Assembly (NCBI GenBank): GCA_021789565.1
Contig: JAJYJL010000134.1
Span: 1-11,196, forward strand
DNA length: 11,196 nucleotides
Source: Acidobacteriota bacterium
GTDB taxonomy: Bacteria; Acidobacteriota; Terriglobia; UBA7540
Direction of reading: 5' to 3'
Shown here: piece after piece, positions 1 to 5,498 of the stretch
Layout of the letters: every line of letters begins with the position of its first letter
Numbering within the stretch: the first letter of the stretch is position 1
Translations under genes and position numbers: made by a program
Notes under the pieces: model-generated
What the model saw: only the letters and a program-made list of their open reading frames with translations
What the model was told of the DNA's origin: nothing
Database searches by the model: none

Positions 1-588
1 GATCTGGCCGATTTCCTCGTGAGTCAGCGTTAGTTTGACGCGGATGCCTTGTTTCGAGGGCTGTCCTTTGGATGACCACTCCAGCAGGAAGCGGGCCAGC
101 TTTTCCGGCGCAGACTGCGACAGGCCCAGCGATCGGACCTGTTCGCAAGCTGTCTGGTAGCTGCCACTCAATTGTTGCGCAGCATGGATGGATGCGTCTC
201 CGTGATCGCGGAGCAGGCGCAGGAAGTCGTCGCGCTTAATAAAGTTCACCTGGCAGGGCTCCAGAGTTTCAGCGGTGGCCTGGAACGCGGTGTCAGAAAC
301 TGTGGCGTGCAATCCCAGGATTTCTCCCGGCTTGACAATCCTCAGAATCAGGGTCTTGCCTTCGCTTGACGTCATCGAAAGCTTCACCCGGCCTTTACAA
401 AGCAGAAAGACGCCCTGGGCGGATTGCCCTTCCACAAAAAGCACTGCACCGGCGGGATATGCAGTCGTGTACTTGATCGCCTCGAACGCTTTCAGCCCCT
501 CCGCAGATAGATCACAAAAGAATCCGTCGGCTTTGTTGGAACAGGTCTGGCAGTCTTCAACCAGCTCTAGCCCGTATGGCGATCTCAT
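1..588 (-). CDS. FNR-like Crp-family transcriptional regulator (3' end cut by window)
   Basis: I translated 196 residues by hand from an ATG at 588-586, preceded by GGAGG five bases upstream. An N-terminal segment is followed by a cyclic-nucleotide-binding-type beta-roll (about residues 40-125), a long dimerisation helix (about 126-150), and the start of a C-terminal helix-turn-helix ending LTHEEIGQI at the window edge. Cysteines 13, 16 and 25 (C-x2-C-x8-C) plus Cys112 match the order and places of the four [4Fe-4S] ligands of E. coli FNR (C20, C23, C29, C122), so oxygen or NO sensing through an Fe-S cluster is inferred. The Arg-Ser-Ala cAMP-binding signature of CRP is not seen after KPGEILG. 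The recognition helix lies outside the window, so its DNA target cannot be read. The start lies one base after the TAA of the STAS gene, so the two are probably translationally coupled. Confidence 0.9.
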   Translation of the reverse strand, partial: MRSPYGLELVEDCQTCSNKADGFFCDLSAEGLKAFEAIKYTTAYPAGAVLFVEGQSAQGVFLLCKGRVKLSMTSSEGKTLILRIVKPGEILGLHATVSDTAFQATAETLEPCQVNFIKRDDFLRLLRDHGDASIHAAQQLSGSYQTACEQVRSLGLSQSAPEKLARFLLEWSSKGQPSKQGIRVKLTLTHEEIGQI

Positions 589-589
589 C

Positions 590-886
590 TTAGCCTCCGT
601 TCCTTTCAGAACGTATTCCTGCGCGTGTGATCTCGTCGATCACATATTTCGTCATTAAATGCGATCCTTCAAAACAGACCCCCTTGTCCACCATGCGGGC
701 CAAAAGCCTCTTGCCTTCAGGGTCAATATAGGTAACATTCGATAAATCTATTATCACATTTTCGGAGGCCTGAAGCGAGTGTTCTCTCCAGCTTCGCTCC
801 AGTTCCTCGACCCACGGACCGGAAAGCTTTCCTTCAAGTTTAACCTTTGTGCTTTCCGGCGTGTCGTTGAATGTTATTTTAAGCAT
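590..886 (-). CDS. STAS-domain protein, anti-sigma-factor-antagonist type, lacking the usual Ser
   Basis: This 98-residue protein is about the size of a single STAS domain (SpoIIAA or RsbV class). The core VIIDLSNVTYIDPEGKRLL (44-62) matches the conserved strand-loop-helix around the phosphorylation site. STAS antagonists normally carry D-S-x-G there; this one has D55-P56-E57-G58, so Pro replaces the serine that an anti-sigma kinase would phosphorylate. It may therefore act as a constitutive binding partner or a scaffold. The last residues vary more, and the final codons contain the Shine-Dalgarno of the FNR-like gene, whose ATG lies one base after this TAA. The ATG at 886 has only a modest GGTGAAAG upstream. 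The domain call is firm. The partner is unknown, and no anti-sigma kinase is seen in the window. Confidence 0.85.
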   Translation of the reverse strand: MLKITFNDTPESTKVKLEGKLSGPWVEELERSWREHSLQASENVIIDLSNVTYIDPEGKRLLARMVDKGVCFEGSHLMTKYVIDEITRAGIRSERNGG

Positions 887-987
887 CTTTCACCGTCCTA
901 GGTGGGAAAATTCCGCCACCTTATCGCCACGGCGCTTATGGCTCGTGCTCGTTTCGTCGCATTCGAGATTAATGCTGTCCACCGCCA

Positions 988-1026
988 GGGCTCGAGGCTA
1001 CAAACCGAGACTGTCGAGCCCGTCTC
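988..1026 (-). promoter_or_regulatory. Two overlapping, mutually exclusive hairpins between receiver and STAS genes
   Basis: The 190-base gap between the receiver-like gene and the STAS gene holds a perfect 8-bp inverted repeat (988-995 with 1014-1021, GGGCTCGA/TCGAGCCC, 18-base spacer). A second 5-bp pair (1007-1011 with 1022-1026, GAGAC/GTCTC) overlaps the spacer and the far arm of the first. The two cannot form together. Neither is followed by a T tract on the minus strand, so this is not a standard terminator. It could be an attenuator-like or processing structure. The rest of 887-1076 shows no convincing promoter. Confidence 0.35.
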
Positions 1027-1076
1027 TTCTCACCAGCGCCGTCAAAGTTGCGTCGGGGTATAACCTCAATTCCAGT

Positions 1077-1493
1077 TTATACCACCGGCGGAGCTGTCAA
1101 GTCCTGCTTTACGCTTACCAGTTCCTTATAGATAGCCGAACGAACAATATGTGCCAGGTCAGAAGCCAGGAACGGAGGCGTCACAAAATCGAAAGCGCCT
1201 CTTCCCAATGCTTCAAGGTAAACACTTATGTCGACAATACTTGAGACCACGATAACAGGAGCATAAGTCTTAGATTGCTGAGCCAGGACCAACACGTCAG
1301 CCCATCCTCTGCCCTGCAGGCCCATCCCTGCAAAAATCAGGTCGATCCCGTCCCGATCCTTGAAATATTTGGAGCACTCCCGGCAATTTCGGGCGTACAA
1401 CACTTTGATACCGAGGGACTTAAGAACCCGTGCCAGTTCATGGCATGTATCATCCTGAGCGTGAACCAGCAATGCGTTGATCTGTTCCGCCAT
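1077..1493 (-). CDS. Receiver-domain-like protein without phosphoacceptor Asp (pseudo-receiver)
   Basis: This is a 138-residue single-domain protein with the CheY fold pattern. Strand 1 INALLVHAQDD (5-15) ends in an acidic pair (D14, D15), strand 3 is DLIFAG (51-56), strand 4 is VIVVSS (80-85), and GAFDFVTPPF (99-108) stands where receivers have D-[FY]-[LV]-x-K-P-F. The phosphoacceptor Asp is replaced by Gly56 and the conserved Lys by Pro106, while the Ser/Thr position is kept (S84/S85). Phosphorylation-dependent signalling is therefore unlikely, and it may work by protein contact. An in-frame ATG at 1610 would add 39 residues that do not look receiver-like. I chose 1493 because AGGAG and AAAAGG precede it and the fold begins immediately after. 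It lies downstream of the sigma-54 activator gene and upstream of the STAS/FNR-like pair. Confidence 0.82.
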   Translation of the reverse strand: MAEQINALLVHAQDDTCHELARVLKSLGIKVLYARNCRECSKYFKDRDGIDLIFAGMGLQGRGWADVLVLAQQSKTYAPVIVVSSIVDISVYLEALGRGAFDFVTPPFLASDLAHIVRSAIYKELVSVKQDLTAPPVV

Positions 1494-1568
1494 TATGCCT
1501 TTTCTCCTGACCGCGGCCCATAGATCCTGATTTCTCACGGCTGAGGGGCATCCCTCCGCTGCTAGCGA

Positions 1569-1595
1569 TTGCACATGCCATACCAAACGGCATGT
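1569..1595 (-). promoter_or_regulatory. Candidate sigma-54 (-24/-12) promoter with inverted repeat
   Basis: On the minus strand, TTGGTATG-N4-GTGCA (within 1569-1586) matches the sigma-54 consensus YTGGCACG-N4-TTGCW at 10 of 13 defined positions, with the required GG-N10-GC spacing. It would start transcription near 1560, about 66 bases before the receiver-like start. The same stretch holds a perfect 7-bp inverted repeat, ACATGCC (1573-1579) and GGCATGT (1589-1595), separated by 9 bases. The gene just upstream encodes a sigma-54 activator, which supports the reading. Three consensus mismatches keep confidence moderate. Confidence 0.35.
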
Positions 1596-1605
1596 ATTCC
1601 AGGAT

Positions 1606-1633
1606 TTCAATCAATATTTTAGATTCAATCAAT
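1606..1633. repeat. Two 10-bp direct repeats (TTCAATCAAT)
   Basis: TTCAATCAAT occurs at 1606-1615 and again at 1624-1633, an 18-bp period, in the AT-rich stretch between the sigma-54 activator gene and the receiver-like gene. The repeats lie just upstream of the candidate -24/-12 element, where an activator binding site would be expected. No protein can be assigned. A further 10-bp palindrome, TGATTAATCA, lies at 1686-1695, just past the activator gene's stop codon. Confidence 0.4.
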
Positions 1634-1710
1634 TAGAAGGATATTTCAGCTGGGATTCGACCTAACAGGCAGGATGACGTGACGGTGATTAATCAGGCGG
1701 CGATATTTCG

Positions 1711-4068
1711 TCACGCGGGCGGTGTCTTTGTGATCTCTTCTCGCCTGATCCCCAGCTTTCGCATTTTGGAATTCAGGGTCGTTCTCTTCAGGCCCAAGCG
1801 GGTTGCTGCTCCGTTGGGACCGCCGATAATTCCGTGAGTTTCACGCAGGATTCGGATGATATGCTCGCGCTCAGCGTCTTCCAGGGTCCCGGCCCCATCA
1901 CCGTCCCCCATTTGATCATCATCCGCCACCAGTTCCGCCAGCGGAATCCGCAGGACCGGCCCGGGCGAGAGGATGACAGCACGCTCAATAATATTTTCAA
2001 GCTCGCGTACATTGCCTGGCCAATGCCATCGGGTGAGCGCTTCCATGGCTTCCGGGAGTATGATCTCAATGCGCCGGTGCATCCTCTCCGCATGCTTCTG
2101 GGCGAAGTAGCGAACTAGCATGGGGATATCTTCCGCGCGGTCGCGCAGCGGAGGAACCGTGATGGGGAAAACTTTGAGGCGGTAATAAAGATCGCTCCGA
2201 AACTGCCGTTCGGTGACCATTTTGGCAAGGTCGCGATTGGTGGCAGCCAGCAGGCGGATATCCACAGGAATCGTTCTTGTGCTGCCCAGCCTTTCAAACT
2301 CTTTTTCCTGAAGGGCCCGCAAAAGTTTGGGCTGGAGTTCCAGCGGGATGTCGCCTACCTCATCCAGGAAAAGGGTTCCTTCGTGGGCAAGTTCCAGCCG
2401 TCCGATTTTCTGGGAGATAGCGCCAGTAAAAGCCCCTTTTTCATGTCCGAAGAGTTCGCTTTCCAGTAACCCGGTTGGAATGGCAGCGCAGTTCAGCTTG
2501 ACGAAGGTGCGGTCGCGCCGGGGGCTCAAATCGTGGATGGCACGAGCAATCAATTCTTTTCCCGTACCCGTCTCTCCCAGAATCAGAACGGTAGCGTTGG
2601 TGGGGCCGACGGATTCCACCTGTTTCAGGATGCGCTTGAGAGTGGGGCTTTCGCCGATGATTTCCTCAAAATGGTATTCGGTGCGGATTTCTTCTTCCAG
2701 GTAGAGTTTCTCTTCGGTGAGCCGCTCTTTCAATTCCGCAACTTTGCGGTGAGTGAGCGCATTGTCCAAAGCGATGGCGACGTGTCCCGCCACTTTCTGA
2801 AGCAGGTCGACGTGTTGCGGGTCAAAGGCGCCTTGTTCCCGGCTGACTAGGTTCAGGGTGCCGAGCACGCGGTCCTGGCTAGTCAGCAGAAGGAAGCAGG
2901 CGGATTTTATGCCTTCAGCTGCCAGTCGGCTGGTTGCATTGAATCTATTAGCGCTGGCCTCAAGGTCATTCAGGACCAGGGGCTGGCGGGAATTCATCAC
3001 GCGGCCTGCCAGAGCCTCCTGCGCGGGGGAGAGCATCTCTTTTTCCAGTGCAGCTTCCTTATCGGGATGTTCCAGAGAGAGCAGCCGGAGGTCCTTGCTT
3101 TCCGGGCCGTAGAGAGCCAGCGACGCGTATTCATGCGGCATGATGCGATGAAGGGTTGCGGAGATCGCCGTGAGAAGTTTCCGAACGTCGAGGTTGGACA
3201 GCAGAACCATGCTGATTTCCAACAGCAGGGCTTCCTCCGCCTTTTTTCTTTCCGTGATATCGGTTGAGATTCCGGCCACGGCATAAGGCCGCCCCCAGGG
3301 ATCAAACAAAGGGACCTTGATCGAAATGTAGGTGTGGATACCGCCCGTGTGTGTCACTACCTCTTCAAATTCCATCGGGCTGGCGGCTTGCAGTACCTTC
3401 TGGTCATTGGCGCGGAGGCTTTCCGCCAGTTCTTTCGAGAACAGATCGTAATCGGTTTTCCCTTTTGTCTGGCCCCTCGGGATGTTGTAGATCTCCTCGA
3501 AGTGGCGGTTGACGCGTAGATACTGGCCTTCAAGGTCTTTTACATAAATGACGGTGGTCGAATTGTCCAGGATGCTCTGGAGCTGTTCTTCGCTTGTGCG
3601 CAGGGCATCCTCTGCGCGCTTGCGCAGGGTGATATCGCGAACTACGGTCAGCACCATGGTCTCTTCGCTGGACATGATCGGACTCAGCATGATTTCGACG
3701 GGGAACTCACTTCCGTCTTTGCGTTTTGCATACAGATCAAGGCCTTGTCCCATAGGACGCATACGAGGGTCGCCTTGAAAGATGTCGCGATCTCTCTTAT
3801 GCTCACTCCAAAACCGGTCTGGAACCAGTTTCTCGATTGGCTGGCGGTGCAATTCCGAGCGGCTGTATCCGAACATTTTCTCGGTCTGGGCATTCACCAG
3901 CGTGATCAGTCCTTCGGAGTCCATTACCAGTACTCCGTCGGGTGAAGCTTCAAAGAACTGTTCAAACAGGGCGTGGGTCTCACCCTGTTCCTTATCAACG
4001 CGCGCTGGGCTGGCGGGCGTGGCATGCGCCTGATGGTCACCTTGATTGTCCGCACTGTTTGAGATCAC
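1711..4068 (-). CDS. Sigma-54-dependent transcriptional activator, PAS-PAS-GAF-AAA+-Fis HTH
   Basis: This 785-residue bacterial enhancer-binding protein has PAS 1 at about 30-150 (EASPDGVLVMD to VVRDITLRKRAE), PAS 2 at about 160-277 (ending GISTDITERKKAEE), GAF at about 280-440, a charged coiled coil at about 440-470, and the AAA+ domain at about 475-710. The AAA+ domain has Walker A GETGTGKE (498-505), the sigma-54 contact loop GAFTGA (545-550) and Walker B LFLDE with D569/E570. A Fis-type HTH closes the protein (about 735-780, ending TRLGLKRTTLNSKMRKLGI). No receiver domain is present, so sensing is cytoplasmic through PAS/GAF, as in the FhlA and NifA style. The ligand cannot be told from sequence. 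The start is GTG at 4068, with GAGGT just upstream. It remodels sigma-54 RNA polymerase by ATP hydrolysis; its target promoters are not proven, but the receiver-like gene promoter downstream is a candidate. Confidence 0.95.
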   Translation of the reverse strand: MISNSADNQGDHQAHATPASPARVDKEQGETHALFEQFFEASPDGVLVMDSEGLITLVNAQTEKMFGYSRSELHRQPIEKLVPDRFWSEHKRDRDIFQGDPRMRPMGQGLDLYAKRKDGSEFPVEIMLSPIMSSEETMVLTVVRDITLRKRAEDALRTSEEQLQSILDNSTTVIYVKDLEGQYLRVNRHFEEIYNIPRGQTKGKTDYDLFSKELAESLRANDQKVLQAASPMEFEEVVTHTGGIHTYISIKVPLFDPWGRPYAVAGISTDITERKKAEEALLLEISMVLLSNLDVRKLLTAISATLHRIMPHEYASLALYGPESKDLRLLSLEHPDKEAALEKEMLSPAQEALAGRVMNSRQPLVLNDLEASANRFNATSRLAAEGIKSACFLLLTSQDRVLGTLNLVSREQGAFDPQHVDLLQKVAGHVAIALDNALTHRKVAELKERLTEEKLYLEEEIRTEYHFEEIIGESPTLKRILKQVESVGPTNATVLILGETGTGKELIARAIHDLSPRRDRTFVKLNCAAIPTGLLESELFGHEKGAFTGAISQKIGRLELAHEGTLFLDEVGDIPLELQPKLLRALQEKEFERLGSTRTIPVDIRLLAATNRDLAKMVTERQFRSDLYYRLKVFPITVPPLRDRAEDIPMLVRYFAQKHAERMHRRIEIILPEAMEALTRWHWPGNVRELENIIERAVILSPGPVLRIPLAELVADDDQMGDGDGAGTLEDAEREHIIRILRETHGIIGGPNGAATRLGLKRTTLNSKMRKLGIRREEITKTPPA

Positions 4069-4070
4069 TT

Positions 4071-4376
4071 CTACCTCGCGTGGAAAGGGTTGCCGGAATT
4101 TGTGACCGTTCGAGGCGTACCCGATTCCCTGCTGGAAAGTCCTGAAGCGCCCACGCGGCCTTGACCGGGCCAGAGCGGGACGTTCGAATGCGAACGGATT
4201 GTACGTTCTGCAGAAATAGACGGAATGGATCTGTGTCGGGTTTCACCTGGAACGCTATTTACTTTAACGGCCCGGAGCAGGCCGTGGGGTTGTCCGGCGC
4301 AGAGGAGATCGGCGGTCAAATCGTCTGAAACGAAATGGCCCTGAAACTTTCCGTCCTCGAAAATATTCAGCCGCAT
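4071..4376 (-). CDS. Possible small protein upstream of the sigma-54 activator
   Basis: This is an open frame of 101 codons from the second of two adjacent ATGs (4376), with GGAG four bases upstream, to a TAG at 4073-4071. That TAG sits inside the GAGGT ribosome-binding region of the activator's GTG, the layout of a translationally coupled pair. The N-terminal half (MRLNIFEDGKFQGHF, then SDDLTADLL) looks protein-like, and by my count about 60% of third codon positions there are G or C. The C-terminal half is Ser/Arg/Pro-rich, nearer 50%, and not convincing. I do not recognise a family. It could be a real leader protein, a degraded gene, or a fortuitous frame in a long 5' region. Confidence 0.35.
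   Translation of the reverse strand: MRLNIFEDGKFQGHFVSDDLTADLLCAGQPHGLLRAVKVNSVPGETRHRSIPSISAERTIRSHSNVPLWPGQGRVGASGLSSRESGTPRTVTNSGNPFHAR
4181..4215 (-). promoter_or_regulatory. Candidate -10 with flanking palindromes inside the activator leader
   Basis: On the minus strand TACAAT (4203-4198) matches the -10 consensus at five of six bases, though no good -35 is visible. Transcription would start near 4191, inside a perfect 6-bp inverted repeat CGTTCG-AATG-CGAACG (4181-4196). A 10-bp palindrome TTCTGCAGAA lies at 4206-4215. Together these could be a promoter-operator giving a leader of about 120 bases for the sigma-54 activator. If so, the 101-codon frame would not be translated from this transcript. 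Confidence 0.25.
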
Positions 4377-4773
4377 CATTCTCCGACTAAAAGCTTGCAA
4401 ACCCAAGCACGGAAAAACGGGGCTGCTCACTTGATGAAGAGGACGCCCAAGTTCCTGAAATGGGAAGACGCGATTCTGCGTTGTAGTGCCGACCCCACGC
4501 CCTCACGAAGCGTCAAGCTACCCTCTGCACCCTTGGTCATGCCCGCCCCCAGTGTCTAAAGGGCTCTTATACCCTTAACATATCATTGGGTTTTGCCGGC
4601 AATCAAGTGCTGTTGCCGTTGTCCTGATATTCATCTGGGGGAGTCATGGTGCGGGCACGAGAGAGGCCGCCGCTAGGCTGGAGTCGTCGCGAAACCAGCT
4701 GGATAGTGCAAGCGGTGCCGTCGGGAGACGATTTCGCCGCTCCTAATCCAATCTGGGAAAATAACTGTCGTTC
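4377..4773. other. Intergenic region with one candidate minus-strand promoter
   Basis: These roughly 400 bases hold no convincing gene. The plus-strand frames at 4335-4559 and 4646-4834 lack recognisable protein character. On the minus strand, TTGATT (4606-4601) and TATGTT (4582-4577), 18 bases apart, resemble -35 and -10 elements. A start near 4570 would cover both the 101-codon frame and the sigma-54 activator. The 10-bp palindrome TTGCCGGCAA (4593-4602) overlaps the -35 element and could be an operator. Confidence 0.3.
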
Positions 4774-4801
4774 AAAAAAATACGACCCGAGATACCTCGG
4801 G
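4774..4801 (-). terminator. Intrinsic terminator of the small RNA
   Basis: Read on the minus strand, CCCGAG-GTAT-CTCGGG forms a perfect 6-bp GC-rich stem with a four-base loop (4801-4786). After TCGTA come seven T (4780-4774). The T tract starts five bases past the stem, slightly late but acceptable. In the plus direction the hairpin is followed by GC-rich sequence, so it acts only on minus-strand transcription. Confidence 0.65.
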
Positions 4802-4934
4802 CCCCGGATCGACTCAGGAGGGTGGGAGGCGTAACAGCCGCGTTAAGTCGCCGGCCTTGCGGAGCCCTGTTCTCGCTGCCGCCGCATTGCTCCGCTTATT
4901 GTTCTTAAGGTTCGCCTGCGCCCACCCTCCCGCT
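4774..4934 (-). ncRNA. Predicted structured small RNA, about 161 nt, 6S-like rod architecture
   Basis: Three independent elements define this as an RNA gene. There is a promoter immediately upstream (TATGAT at 4946-4941 with a Crp-type site). There is an intrinsic terminator at the other end (CCCGAG-GTAT-CTCGGG then seven T, 4801-4774). Between them is a long-range fold. Counting A4934 as nucleotide 1, the pairs are 5-14 with 109-118 (GGAGGGTGGG/CCCACCCTCC, 10 bp), 18-22 with 104-108 (AGGCG/CGCCT), 27-31 with 88-92 (TTAAG/CTTAA) and 40-46 with 70-76 (GCGGAGC/GCTCCGC), leaving internal loops and a 23-nt apical loop. A closing stem, a central unpaired region and a distal stem within about 160 nt resembles 6S RNA, but I see no decisive 6S sequence signature. 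A trans-acting RNA with CCUCC motifs, or an Acidobacteria-specific RNA family, is also possible. Confidence 0.6.
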
Positions 4935-4940
4935 GCCCGG

Positions 4941-4983
4941 ATCATAGCTTCACACTGCATTCCCCACGGTGATCTGGGTCACA
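4941..4983 (-). promoter_or_regulatory. Class II-type Crp/FNR-family promoter of the small RNA
   Basis: On the minus strand TGTGACCCAGATCACC (4983-4968) is the Crp-type palindrome TGTGA-N6-TCACA with one mismatch. After 21 bases comes TATGAT (4946-4941), five of six matches to TATAAT. There is no good -35, as expected for an activator-dependent promoter. With a start at A4934 the palindrome centre lies at -41.5, the classical class II activator position. A third half-site, TGTGA at 4990-4994 (plus strand), continues the array at 11-bp spacing. Confidence 0.55.
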
Positions 4984-4999
4984 AAGGCTTGTGACCCAG
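4974..4999. repeat. Perfect 11-bp inverted repeat upstream of the small RNA promoter
   Basis: CTGGGTCACAA (4974-4984) and TTGTGACCCAG (4989-4999) are exact reverse complements separated by four bases. The left arm contains one half of the Crp-type site. No T tract follows on either strand. It could be a second, overlapping regulator site or a transcript-end hairpin for the 92-residue membrane protein gene that ends at 5057. Confidence 0.6.
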
Positions 5000-5056
5000 C
5001 AGGGTTCGGCATGTCTGCCGATCATGAAGAAAATCGCCGCAGCAAACCCTGTAATA

Positions 5057-5335
5057 TTATTCCTTGTCCCTGTCGGACTTCTCGGGGAAGATCCGCTTCC
5101 GCCATTCACCGGCCCGCGCTTTAGCCGCATCGAGCCGCAAGCCTAGAGAAGGGAAACGGGCGCGCAATTTCTGGAGCACCTTTTGCGCCCACACATATTC
5201 CGCCGAGAGGATTGTTATCCCGAACAGAAAGAACAACAGACCTTGAAGGATCGGCAGGAAAAGCCCTGCCACACCCAAGGCAACAAACATCCATCCTGCA
5301 AGAATAGCCAGCCAGCGTTTGAATCTTCTTGGCAC
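5057..5335 (-). CDS. Small two-segment inner-membrane protein
   Basis: This 92-residue protein starts with the basic segment MPRRFKRW, followed by two closely spaced hydrophobic stretches (about 8-26 and 29-45; LAILAGWMFVALGVAGLFL then LLFFLFGITILSA). A basic, amphipathic C-terminal tail follows (about 48-92, rich in Arg, Lys and Glu). The layout, with the turn LPILQG between the hydrophobic stretches, recalls small membrane proteins of the PGPGW/DUF454 kind. The PGPGW motif itself is absent, so the family is uncertain. The start is GTG at 5335 with no clear Shine-Dalgarno, and no better upstream start is evident. Its function is unknown. It lies between the holin-like gene and the predicted small RNA, all on the minus strand. 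Confidence 0.7.
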   Translation of the reverse strand: MPRRFKRWLAILAGWMFVALGVAGLFLPILQGLLFFLFGITILSAEYVWAQKVLQKLRARFPSLGLRLDAAKARAGEWRKRIFPEKSDRDKE

Positions 5336-5406
5336 AAAATCATTCGCGCAGCTAGCGTTCGGGCCGAAGTGGAAGGTTTCTCGTCAGCCACAGTCACAAT
5401 GCAAAG

Positions 5407-5423
5407 TACGCACTATTACGCAC
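5407..5423. repeat. Tandem 7-bp repeats TACGCAC with 10-bp period
   Basis: TACGCAC occurs at 5407-5413 and 5417-5423, exactly one helical turn apart, about 75 bases upstream of the 92-residue membrane protein gene. Such phased direct repeats are typical of response-regulator or AraC-type binding. The nearby GATTAG-AGCG-CTAATC (5451-5466) is a short inverted repeat. No clear promoter hexamers can be assigned in the 163-base gap. Confidence 0.3.
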
Positions 5424-5498
5424 AATCTCTGCCTTCTGGCTTCATCGCGAGATTAGAGCGCTAATCCACTTCCCGAACATCAAGCGTGGAAACGCGGG

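Noticed and set aside
1494..1610. Upstream extension of the receiver-like gene by 39 codons
   Set aside because: The added residues do not fit a receiver domain and the stretch holds the candidate promoter. The ATG at 1493 has better ribosome-binding sequence.
4232..4247. Crp-type site TGTGT-N6-TCACC in the sigma-54 activator leader
   Set aside because: It has two mismatches, and the nearest -10-like hexamer (TACAAT) is 7 bp off the spacing shared by the two accepted promoters.
4335..4559. 74-codon plus-strand frame
   Set aside because: Low protein character, no ribosome-binding site of note, and it overlaps the leader of the sigma-54 activator.
4646..4834. 62-codon plus-strand frame with a good GGGGGAG before its ATG
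   Set aside because: It runs through the small RNA terminator and closing stem on the other strand and has no protein-like pattern. Kept out, though a tiny gene cannot be fully excluded.
4974..4999. Terminator reading of the 11-bp inverted repeat
   Set aside because: Neither strand has a T tract after the stem, and one arm is part of the Crp-type site, so a binding site is the better reading.
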